Assembly: GCF_000382045.1 (NCBI RefSeq)
Contig: NZ_KB907464.1
Span: 1 to 64,000, forward strand
DNA length: 64,000 bases
Reading direction: 5' to 3'
Source of the DNA: Variovorax atrisoli 110B
Lineage (GTDB): Bacteria > Pseudomonadota > Gammaproteobacteria > Burkholderiales > Burkholderiaceae_C
The position numbers were made by a program, and so were the translations under genes. Below, piece after piece: positions 53,806 through 61,021 of the stretch. The notes beneath the pieces were generated by a model. The model was given only the letters and a program-made list of their open reading frames with translations. It made no database searches and was not told where the DNA came from. Each line of letters opens with the position of its first letter. Positions within the stretch are counted from its first letter, which is position 1.

Positions 53806-54410
53806 CAGATGCCCTGGGCCGTGTACGTGACGGTGTTCGTGTAGGTGCCCGCCACCCAGCCCGCGGGTGTGCCGCCGAGCGTGTAGGCCCAGGTGCCGGA
53901 GGCGACCGCGTTCGAGGTGAAGGAGGTCGAGGCGCAGGCGCCGAGGTTGGCCCCGGGGTGCGGCAGCGTGCCCGTGGTCACGACGGTGAAGTCCGCGTTC
54001 GCCGGGCCGCCGGTCGCGGGTGCCCAGGTGCCCATGGCGCAGTTGATGGTGCCGGCGCCCGCGTTGGTCCAGGCGTACACGTTGAGCGTGTTCGTGGTCG
54101 ACGCGGGCGTGACGGTGGGGGCCGCGCCGTTCCAGTCGACGTTGGTGTTGTTGCCCGTGACCGGCGTGGTGGGCACGGGCGGGATGCTGAGGGTGGAGGC
54201 CCATGTCACCGTGTCGACCGTGGTGTTGGTCGAGCCCACGCGCAGCAGGATCAGCTTGGGCACCGTCACGCTCAGGTTCACCCTGGCCTGCGCCGTGATG
54301 GTGCCCGTGCCGGAGCCGTACTGGCTCTCGGCGAGGGCGCCGCTGCCGGCCAGCGCGAGGCCGGCCAGGCACAGGGCCGGCAATTTGCGGGAGATGCGTG
54401 CTCTGGTCAT
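53805..54410 (-). CDS. Secreted fimbrial-like subunit A of the unusual chaperone cluster
   Basis: This 201-aa exported protein has a signal peptide (KLPALCLAGLALAGSGALA). The mature domain reads ARVNLSVTVPKLILLRVGST, NTTVDTVTWASTLSIPPVPT and TPVTGNNTNVDWNGAAPTVT. It shares SIPPVPTTPV with subunit B and LRVGS-TVDTV with subunit C. It contains two Cys far apart (INCAMG, GACAST). It ends VAGTYTNTVTYTAQGI, a donor-strand-like C-terminus. AGGAGACTCC precedes ATG 54410. First subunit after the barrel gene, so probably the major one. Confidence 0.8.
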   Translation of the reverse strand: MTRARISRKLPALCLAGLALAGSGALAESQYGSGTGTITAQARVNLSVTVPKLILLRVGSTNTTVDTVTWASTLSIPPVPTTPVTGNNTNVDWNGAAPTVTPASTTNTLNVYAWTNAGAGTINCAMGTWAPATGGPANADFTVVTTGTLPHPGANLGACASTSFTSNAVASGTWAYTLGGTPAGWVAGTYTNTVTYTAQGI

Positions 54411-54465
54411 GGAGTCTCCTTCGGTTGAATGCACGGGGGTGGGGAAAGCGGCAGGTCGGCGCAGC

Positions 54466-56775
54466 TCATTCGCCCACCTTCACGACGGGGATCGCCGCAC
54501 TGGCCTGGCCGCGCAGCGGGACGTTCACGCTCGCCCCGGTCTCGCCGGCCGCGCCCCATGGCAGCGGCACGCTCTCGAGCCTGAGGGTCAGCTGATGGCG
54601 GCCGGTGGTCACCAGCGGAAATTCGAAGCGGCCGTCGCGGTCGGTGACGGCGCGGTAGCGGTCGTCGAGCAGCACCTCGACTCCAGCGACGCCGCCTTCG
54701 CCCGGCTGCTGCTCGCCGTCGCGGTTGGCGTCGTAGAAAACGCGCCCCGACACGCTGCCGCCGCCCGGGCCTTCGGCGCGCACGCCGGCCGCCCGGTAGC
54801 CCGTGCCGGCACTGCCTTCCCAGCGCAGGTAGACGTAGGCGGTCTTCTCGTTGCTGCGATAGAGATTGGGCGCCGACCACGAAGTCGGCAGCAGCGAGGC
54901 CCGCGCCTGGTTGAAGTTGGCGACGAAGCCCATCTTCCAGCCCGAGCCCAGGTCCTTCTCGGCCGTGAGCGAGCCCGACAGGCCGCGGCTGGTGTAGAGG
55001 CCGCCGCTTTGCGATGTGTAGCGCAGGTTGCCGCCCACGTGGAAGCCGCTGTCGATCCAGTAGCGGAACTGCAGGCCCGCCGTCGGGTAGCTGCGCGCGG
55101 TGCCGCCGCTGCGGTCGCGCGCATGGCCGATGGTGGTGGTGAGCTCGGGGCGCATCGTCTCGTAGCGCCCGCCGATCCAGTCCTGCTCCCACTGCACCTC
55201 CTGGCCGGTGGCGGCGGAATCGCCCAGCACGATCAGCTCGTTGCGCCGCACCGTCAGCGTGAAGCGGCTGCGCGGCCAGTCGAAGAAGCGGGTCTGGTAG
55301 AAGGCGCTGCCGTAGAGGCTGCGCCCGTCGCTGCTGCTGCCGCCGGGCGCGCCGCCGAAGGTGCCGGCGAGGCTGTCGTCCGCGCGGCCCTCGTAGCGCG
55401 TGCGGTAGGCGCTCAGGCTGCCGCCGATGGAGCTGTAGCGGTCGAAGATGTACTGGAAGTTGCCGCTGGCGCCGAAGCGCCTGTAGCCCGACAGGCGGAA
55501 GCTGGCATCGGCTGCCGCGCGCTCGTAGTCCAGGCCGGCGCCCCAGCTCATCCGGCTGGTGTTGCGGTCGACCCGCCAGTAGGCGCCGCGCGTGCCGGTG
55601 GCCAGTGCGTAGTCGCCGAAATACAGGTTGGGCCGCGCCGTGTAGGCGCCGAACTCGTGGCGGTACAGGCCGGTGCGCGCGCTCGCCTCGACGAAGAGGC
55701 CGTGCGAGCCGCCGGTGGCCACGCCCGGCGTGGGCGAGGCCACGCGGCTGCCCACCAGCGTGGCGCGCGCCCTGAAGTCGCCGTCGCGCACCACCTCGCG
55801 GCCCCAGCCGAGCGAGGCGGCCCAGCTCGTGATGTCCTTGCGGCCGTAGCCCTGCGCCGTCAGCGGGTCGTAGTAGTAGGCGGCCACGTTGCGCGCCCGG
55901 TCGAGCTGGAACGAGGTGAACCACTGCTCGTCCAGCCGCAGCGTGGCCCCGAGCCAGCCCAGCGTGCCCTGGCTCTTCTCGAAGCCGGGGTACGGCCCGC
56001 CCGTGAGGTTGCCGCGCTCGCCGAAGCCGGCGCGCACGTCGAACCCGCTGCCGTAGATGCGCGTGGAGACGCCGCGCACCGTGGTCGAGCCCAGCGAGAG
56101 CCTGTAGTTGCGCGACAGGCCGTCGGTCAGCTCGCTGTAGGCGTCGCCCACCGTGGTGTCGGCGAAGATCCGCGTGGTCAGCGGCAGGCCGATGTTGCGC
56201 AGCGCGAAGCGGCCGCTGGTGTTCTCGCGCGCGTAGCCCAGCGAGCCGATGCCCAGCCCGCCGGTGGCGTTGTCGCCGCCCAGGTGGCGGCCGTCGGCCT
56301 GCAGCACGAACTCGCCGTAGTTGAGCGTCTCGCGGCGGTATTCGAGGCGCTGGCCGAACTCGGTCGCGCGCTGGCGGCCGTAGCCGGTGGTCGTGGCGTC
56401 GCCGAAGCCGAGGCGGCTTTCCACCAGCCAGGCGCGAAAGCCCTCCGGCTGCTCGGACTCGGGGGTGGCCTCGGCCGCGGGAGCGTCGGCGTCGGAGCTC
56501 ATGAAGCGGTCTTCGTAGGCCTTGGGCGCGGATTCGAGGAGCGCCTTCAGCCGCGCCTGCTCCGCCTGGGCGCGGTCGAGGGATTCGATGCGCGCGTCAG
56601 CCACGACGTGGGCGGCCGGGGCCGTCGCCTGCGGTTTCTGCTGGGGTTGCGCCTGTGCCTGTGCACAGGACAGGCAGGCGAGGGCTGTCGTGCACTCGAG
56701 CCATGCAAGGGCGGCCACCGGGCGCCTCGCGGCTCCGGGCGGGCCGGAAACGGCCCCTGGCGACGTGCAAGTCAT
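54466..56775 (-). CDS. Outer-membrane barrel-like protein with C-terminal SdrD-B-type domain
   Basis: This 769-aa exported protein has a signal-like N-terminus (VAALAWLECTTALACLSCAQA), then a Pro/Ala/Gln stretch and a helical segment (RIESLDRAQAEQARLKALLE). About 500 residues follow with alternating aromatic and Gly-rich short strands, for example LGFGDATTTGYGRQRATEFG, YGEFVLQADGRHLGGDN and SYPTAGLQFRYWIDSGFHVG, as expected of a large beta-barrel. The last 100 residues hold VSGRVFYDANRDGEQQPGEG and VEVLLDDRYRAVTDRDGRFE, an SdrD-B/carboxypeptidase-regulatory-type beta fold that could bind calcium. It lacks recognisable FimD/PapC usher motifs. As first gene of the cluster it probably plays the usher role. 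The start is not certain. Confidence 0.7.
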   Translation of the reverse strand: MTCTSPGAVSGPPGAARRPVAALAWLECTTALACLSCAQAQAQPQQKPQATAPAAHVVADARIESLDRAQAEQARLKALLESAPKAYEDRFMSSDADAPAAEATPESEQPEGFRAWLVESRLGFGDATTTGYGRQRATEFGQRLEYRRETLNYGEFVLQADGRHLGGDNATGGLGIGSLGYARENTSGRFALRNIGLPLTTRIFADTTVGDAYSELTDGLSRNYRLSLGSTTVRGVSTRIYGSGFDVRAGFGERGNLTGGPYPGFEKSQGTLGWLGATLRLDEQWFTSFQLDRARNVAAYYYDPLTAQGYGRKDITSWAASLGWGREVVRDGDFRARATLVGSRVASPTPGVATGGSHGLFVEASARTGLYRHEFGAYTARPNLYFGDYALATGTRGAYWRVDRNTSRMSWGAGLDYERAAADASFRLSGYRRFGASGNFQYIFDRYSSIGGSLSAYRTRYEGRADDSLAGTFGGAPGGSSSDGRSLYGSAFYQTRFFDWPRSRFTLTVRRNELIVLGDSAATGQEVQWEQDWIGGRYETMRPELTTTIGHARDRSGGTARSYPTAGLQFRYWIDSGFHVGGNLRYTSQSGGLYTSRGLSGSLTAEKDLGSGWKMGFVANFNQARASLLPTSWSAPNLYRSNEKTAYVYLRWEGSAGTGYRAAGVRAEGPGGGSVSGRVFYDANRDGEQQPGEGGVAGVEVLLDDRYRAVTDRDGRFEFPLVTTGRHQLTLRLESVPLPWGAAGETGASVNVPLRGQASAAIPVVKVGE

Positions 56776-56964
56776 CAGAAGTCATCCCTTGTCTCGTTCC
56801 CCGGGGCTGCACCCCTGTTCGTGTCACTTCTTGGCAGTCGTCAGGATATTTCAGAACTGTTAACAAGAGTCAATTTTTCGGGCCGCGGAGGGTTTTCCCC
56901 ACAGGAGAACGTGGGCCTCCGGCCTTCAGGAAAGCCAAAACTGGAACGTTGGATTTCATTTGCT

Positions 56965-56992
56965 CTTGATGAGAACAAAAGGCGACCCAATT
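56965..56992 (+). promoter_or_regulatory. Sigma-32-like heat-shock promoter of htpG
   Basis: CTTGATG (56965-56971) and CCCAATT (56986-56992) lie 14 bp apart, close to the sigma-32 pattern CTTGAAA and CCCCATNT. It is about 77 bp upstream of htpG, which is a heat-shock gene in many proteobacteria. A strong GC hairpin (57004-57033) follows before the start codon. Confidence 0.6.
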
Positions 56993-57003
56993 GAAGACGT
57001 TGG

Positions 57004-57033
57004 CGCGGCGGCGCCCTGCGGCGCCGCGCCCGA
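57004..57033 (+). other. GC-rich hairpin in the htpG leader
   Basis: GGCGCGGC and GCCGCGCC arms enclose an inner GGCGCC/GGCGCC stem around CTGC. It lies in the 5' untranslated region of htpG, about 40 bp from the ATG. It could act as a thermosensitive or stability element; the very high GC content makes easy melting unlikely. Confidence 0.35.
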
Positions 57034-57068
57034 CTTAGAATTTTTCCGGTTTCGACATTTCAATTTCC

Positions 57069-59105
57069 ATGGCTGATTCCTCCAAAACCAAACTTCCGTT
57101 CCAGGCCGAAGTCGCACAGCTGCTGCATCTGGTCACCCATGCGCTCTACTCGAACAAGGAGATCTTCCTGCGCGAGCTGATCTCGAACGCATCGGACGCC
57201 TGCGACAAGCTGCGCTTCGAGGCCCTCGACCATCCCGAGCTGTACGAAGGCCAGTCCGACCTCGACGTGCGCCTGAGCTTCGACAAGGCCGCGCGCACCA
57301 TCACCATCACCGACAAGGGCATCGGCCTGTCGCGCCAGGAGGCGATCGACAACCTCGGCACCATCGCCAAGAGCGGCACCAAGGACTTCATGAGCAAGTT
57401 GAGCGGCGACCAGAAGGCCGACGCGCAGCTCATCGGCCAGTTCGGCGTGGGCTTCTACTCGGGCTTCATCGTGGCCGACAAGATCACGGTCGAATCGCGC
57501 CGCGCGGGCCTTCCGGCCGACCAGGGCGTGCGCTGGGTGAGCGGCGGCGCCGGCGACTTCGAGGTGACCGACATCACGCGCGCCGAGCGCGGCACCAGCA
57601 TCACGCTGCACCTGCGCGAGGATGCCGACGAGTTCCTCAACGCCTGGAAGCTCAAGCAGATCGTCGGCAAGTACTCCGACCACATCTCCCTGCCCATCCT
57701 CATGGAGAAGGAAGAGTGGAAGGACGGCGAGAACGACCAGCCCGGCGACATGGTGAAGACCGGCGAATGGGAGACCGTCAACAAGGCCAACGCCCTGTGG
57801 AGCCGACCCAAGAAGGACATCACCCCCGAGCAGTACGAGGAGTTCTACAAGAGCATCAGCCACGACTACGAGGCCCCGCTCGCATGGAGCCACAACCGCG
57901 TGGAAGGCAGCACCGAGTACACGCAGCTGCTGTACATCCCGGCCAAGGCGCCCTTCGACCTGTGGAACCGCGACAAGAGCGCGGGCGTGAAGCTCTACGT
58001 CAAGCGCGTCTTCATCATGGACGACGCCGATGCGCTGATGCCCAGCTACCTGCGCTTCGTCAAGGGCGTGATCGACTCGGCCGACCTGCCGCTGAACGTG
58101 AGCCGCGAGCTGCTGCAGGAAAGCCGCGACGTGAAGGCGATCCGCGAGGGCAGCACCAAGCGCGTGCTCGGCATGCTGGAAGACCTGGCCAAGAAGCAGA
58201 AGACCTCGCCCGAGAGCGGCGAGGGCAGGATCGACGTGGGCTCCGGCGAATCGGTGCCGGCCCCCGAGCCGACCGAAGGCGTGACCGACGTGGTCGACAA
58301 GAACGCCCCGACCGCCGCCGAGACCGCCGCTGCCGCGGCCGACGAATCGGGCAAGTACGCCAAGTTCTACGCCGAGTTCGGCGCGGTGCTCAAGGAAGGC
58401 CTGGGCGAGGACTTCGCCAACCGCGATCGCATCGCCAAGCTGCTGCGCTACGCCTCCACCACCACCGACTCGGTGAGCGTGAGCTTCGCGGACTACAAGG
58501 CCCGCATGAAGGAAGGCCAGGACGCCATCTACTACATCACGGCCGACACGCTCGCCGCCGCCAGGAACAGCCCGCAGCTCGAAGTCTTCAAGAAGAAGGG
58601 CATCGAGGTGCTGCTGATGACCGACCGCGTGGACGAGTGGGCGCTGAACTACCTCAACGAGTTCGACGGCACGCCGCTGCAGAGCGTGGCCAAGGGCGCG
58701 GTCGACCTCGGCAAGCTGCAGGACGAGGCCGAGAAGAAGGCCGCCGAGGAAGCTGCCGAGTCGTTCAAGCCGATGCTCGAGAAGCTCAAGGAAGCGCTCA
58801 AGGACAAGGCCGAGGACGTGCGCGTGACCACGCGCCTGGTCGATTCGCCCGCCTGCCTCGTGGTGCAGGACGGCGGCATGAGCACGCAGCTCGCGCGCAT
58901 GCTCAAGCAGGCCGGCCAGCCCGCGCCCGACCTGAAGCCGGTGCTCGAAGTCAACGCAGAGCATCCGCTGGTGAAGAAGCTCGAGGGCTCCTCGCACTTC
59001 GACGACCTGGCCAACATCCTGTTCGACCAGGCCCTGCTGGCCGAAGGCGGCCTGCCGGCGGACCCGGCGGCCTACGTGAGGCGCGTCAACGCGCTGCTGG
59101 TGTGA
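57069..59105 (+). CDS. htpG: Molecular chaperone HtpG (Hsp90)
   Basis: This 678-aa cytosolic Hsp90 chaperone has the GHKL ATP site: LHLVTHALYSNKEIFLRELISNASDACDKLR at the N-terminus (split as ALYSNKEIFLRELIS and NASDACDKLR), ITDKGIGLSRQEAIDNLGTIAKSGTK in motif II, and IGQFGVGFYSGFIVADKI in motif III. The middle domain has PFDLWNRDKS and VKRVFIMDD. It is longer than E. coli HtpG (624 aa), mainly by an acidic, Ala/Pro-rich insert at about 383-425 (PESGEGRIDVGSGESVPAPE). It follows a sigma-32-like promoter. Confidence 0.97.
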   Translation: MADSSKTKLPFQAEVAQLLHLVTHALYSNKEIFLRELISNASDACDKLRFEALDHPELYEGQSDLDVRLSFDKAARTITITDKGIGLSRQEAIDNLGTIAKSGTKDFMSKLSGDQKADAQLIGQFGVGFYSGFIVADKITVESRRAGLPADQGVRWVSGGAGDFEVTDITRAERGTSITLHLREDADEFLNAWKLKQIVGKYSDHISLPILMEKEEWKDGENDQPGDMVKTGEWETVNKANALWSRPKKDITPEQYEEFYKSISHDYEAPLAWSHNRVEGSTEYTQLLYIPAKAPFDLWNRDKSAGVKLYVKRVFIMDDADALMPSYLRFVKGVIDSADLPLNVSRELLQESRDVKAIREGSTKRVLGMLEDLAKKQKTSPESGEGRIDVGSGESVPAPEPTEGVTDVVDKNAPTAAETAAAAADESGKYAKFYAEFGAVLKEGLGEDFANRDRIAKLLRYASTTTDSVSVSFADYKARMKEGQDAIYYITADTLAAARNSPQLEVFKKKGIEVLLMTDRVDEWALNYLNEFDGTPLQSVAKGAVDLGKLQDEAEKKAAEEAAESFKPMLEKLKEALKDKAEDVRVTTRLVDSPACLVVQDGGMSTQLARMLKQAGQPAPDLKPVLEVNAEHPLVKKLEGSSHFDDLANILFDQALLAEGGLPADPAAYVRRVNALLV

Positions 59106-59833
59106 ACGGCCGGCCGCGCGTCATCCGGGCAGCGGCCGTCGTTCCGGCGGCGATGCTGCTGCTCCTGGCGGGCGGCTGTTCCCACTACCACGTCGGCATT
59201 CCGCTGGTGCCCGGGCTCTCGCTGGGGCTCGGCGCCACGAAAGACGGCAATTTTTCCGTGGGGCTCAATACCGGCTTCGGCCCGCTGGGCGCGGGCGTCG
59301 CCGTGAACAACGGCGGGCAGGTGTCGGGCTCGGCCGGCGTGGGCGTCGGCGTGGGGCCGGTGCGCACCGGCGTGAGCAAGGGGGCCGTGCTCTACGACCC
59401 CAAGGCCGCACCGGCGGCTCCCGGAACTCCTGCAGCTCCTGGAGCGCCCGTTGCGCCGGCCGCGGCGGCCGGCACTGTGGCTTCGGCTGCGCCAGCCGCT
59501 CCTTCACCGGGCGCTTCCCCGGCCGGCACGCCTGTCGCCTCTTCCGCCGCCGCTGCGCCCGCCCCCGTGCAGTACTACTCGACACCCGAGGCTCCCTTCA
59601 CGCCCGTGGCACCCGTCGTCCCCCCGAAGCCGGTGGCTGCGGCGCCGGCTCCCTCCAGGAGGGCGCCGCTGGTCAAGATCACGCGACCGCCGCCGGAGCC
59701 GGCTGCACCCATCGCCCAGGCGGCGCCCGCAGCCGCACCCGCCGTCAACGTCACCTACCGCACGCCGGCCGTGGCCGCCGCCGCGGCAGCGGCCCGCGAG
59801 GCCGGCACGCCGGGCAATCCGGTCGCGCCCTGA
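59102..59833 (+). CDS. Putative lipoprotein with Pro/Ala-rich tail
   Basis: The product is about 243 aa and unknown. The N-terminus (AAAVVPAAMLLLLAGGCSHYHVG) is a lipoprotein signal with the lipobox ending at Cys (LAGGC). Residues 27-85 are Gly/Val-rich (PLVPGLSLGLGATKDGNFSVG, LGAGVAVNNGGQVSGSAGVG). After residue 95 it is Pro/Ala-rich low complexity, as seen in cell-wall-spanning linkers. The start GTG (59102-59104) overlaps the htpG stop in a GTGA arrangement. I see no enzyme motif. It may span the periplasm or bind peptidoglycan. Confidence 0.7.
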   Translation: MNGRPRVIRAAAVVPAAMLLLLAGGCSHYHVGIPLVPGLSLGLGATKDGNFSVGLNTGFGPLGAGVAVNNGGQVSGSAGVGVGVGPVRTGVSKGAVLYDPKAAPAAPGTPAAPGAPVAPAAAAGTVASAAPAAPSPGASPAGTPVASSAAAAPAPVQYYSTPEAPFTPVAPVVPPKPVAAAPAPSRRAPLVKITRPPPEPAAPIAQAAPAAAPAVNVTYRTPAVAAAAAAAREAGTPGNPVAP

Positions 59834-59944
59834 CTTCTTCCTGATCGCCCCGCATCCCCGCTCGGCCCATGTGGCCTCGCGGCATGCGAACGCCCGGGCC
59901 GGCGGCGATGCCACTACCATGGCGCAGAACCCGTCCGCCCTTCC

Positions 59945-60937
59945 ATGACAAGCCGCCGACCGCTTCTGCAGCAACTCCTGGCCATGACCGCGCTTGCGGC
60001 CGCACCGTGGCTGCCGCGCGCGGCGAAGGCGCAGTTCGCCTATCCCTCCAGGTCGATCCGCTGGATCGTGCCCTACCAGGCCGGCGCGGGCACCGACATC
60101 GTCGCGCGCACCATCGGCGCGCAGCTCGCCATCGACTGGGGCCAGTCGGTGAGCATCGAGAACCGCGCCGGCGGCAACACCGCGCTGGGCGCCATCGAGG
60201 CCGCGCGTGCTCCGGCCGACGGCTACACGCTGCTGTCGGCGGACAGCGGCACGCTGGTGTTCAACCCGGCGCTGTACCGCAACCTCAGCTACAACCCCTC
60301 GCGCGACTTCGCGCCCGTTACCCTGCTCGGGCGGCTGCCGATGGTGCTGCTGGTGGGGCCGGCCAGCGGCGTGAAGGACGCGCCGGCCTTCATCGACGAC
60401 GCGCGCGCCTTCCCCGGCAAGGTCAGCTACGCCTCGGCCGGCACCGGCAGCCCGCAGCACCTGTCGATGGAACTGCTCGAACGCGAGGCCGGGCTGGAGA
60501 TGGTGCACGTGCCCTACCGCAGCGCCGCGGCCGCGGTGGCCGACGTGGCCGGCGGCCAGCTGCCGGTGATGATGTGCGACCTGGCCGCCTCGCGCCGTTT
60601 CATCCAGAGCGGCAGGCTGCGCCCACTGGCGGTGGCGAACCCCTCGCGCCTCGCGCAGCTGCCGCGCGTGCCCACCTTCGCCGAGATCGGCCTGCCGCGC
60701 GTCGAGGCCGCCGCGCTCATGGGCCTGGTGGTGCCCGCCAACACGCCGGGCGAGATCGTCTCGCGGCTGCAGCAGTCGGTCGCCAGCGCCATCCACAACC
60801 CCGCGGTGCAGCGCCGGCTGTCCGAGTACGGCGTGGAGCCCGCGGGCGACACGCCCTCGCGCTTCGCGGCGCTGCTGCAGGGCGAGTCGGCGCGGTGGCA
60901 TCCGCTGATCCGCGACCTGAACCTTTCGCTGGACTAG
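59945..60937 (+). CDS. Bug/TctC-family periplasmic solute receptor
   Basis: This 330-aa receptor has a Tat- or Sec-like signal (SRRPLLQQLLAMTALAAAPWLPRAAKA; twin Arg at 4-5). The mature N-terminus YPSRSIRWIVPYQAGAGTDI is the Bug ligand loop and IENRAGGNTALGAIEAARAP the second loop. RFAALLQGESARWHPLIRDL is the standard C-terminal pattern. No tctAB genes are nearby. It is the third Bug receptor in the window. Substrate unknown. Confidence 0.92.
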   Translation: MTSRRPLLQQLLAMTALAAAPWLPRAAKAQFAYPSRSIRWIVPYQAGAGTDIVARTIGAQLAIDWGQSVSIENRAGGNTALGAIEAARAPADGYTLLSADSGTLVFNPALYRNLSYNPSRDFAPVTLLGRLPMVLLVGPASGVKDAPAFIDDARAFPGKVSYASAGTGSPQHLSMELLEREAGLEMVHVPYRSAAAAVADVAGGQLPVMMCDLAASRRFIQSGRLRPLAVANPSRLAQLPRVPTFAEIGLPRVEAAALMGLVVPANTPGEIVSRLQQSVASAIHNPAVQRRLSEYGVEPAGDTPSRFAALLQGESARWHPLIRDLNLSLD

Positions 60938-61021
60938 GACGCCGCCTTTACGGCAACTTTGCCGAAGCGCCGCGCCTTGCTCACGCCGGGCTAAGACGGC
61001 CTGCCTAGATTGGCGGGGCCC

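Noticed and set aside
53893..56994. A plus-strand open frame of about 1030 codons opposite the barrel gene
   Set aside because: Antisense to the barrel and subunit genes; Ala/Arg/Val-rich text without signal or motif.
57060..58997. A 645-codon open frame antisense to htpG
   Set aside because: It mirrors htpG codon bias in high-GC DNA. The protein text is low in conserved motifs and no ribosome-binding site precedes it.
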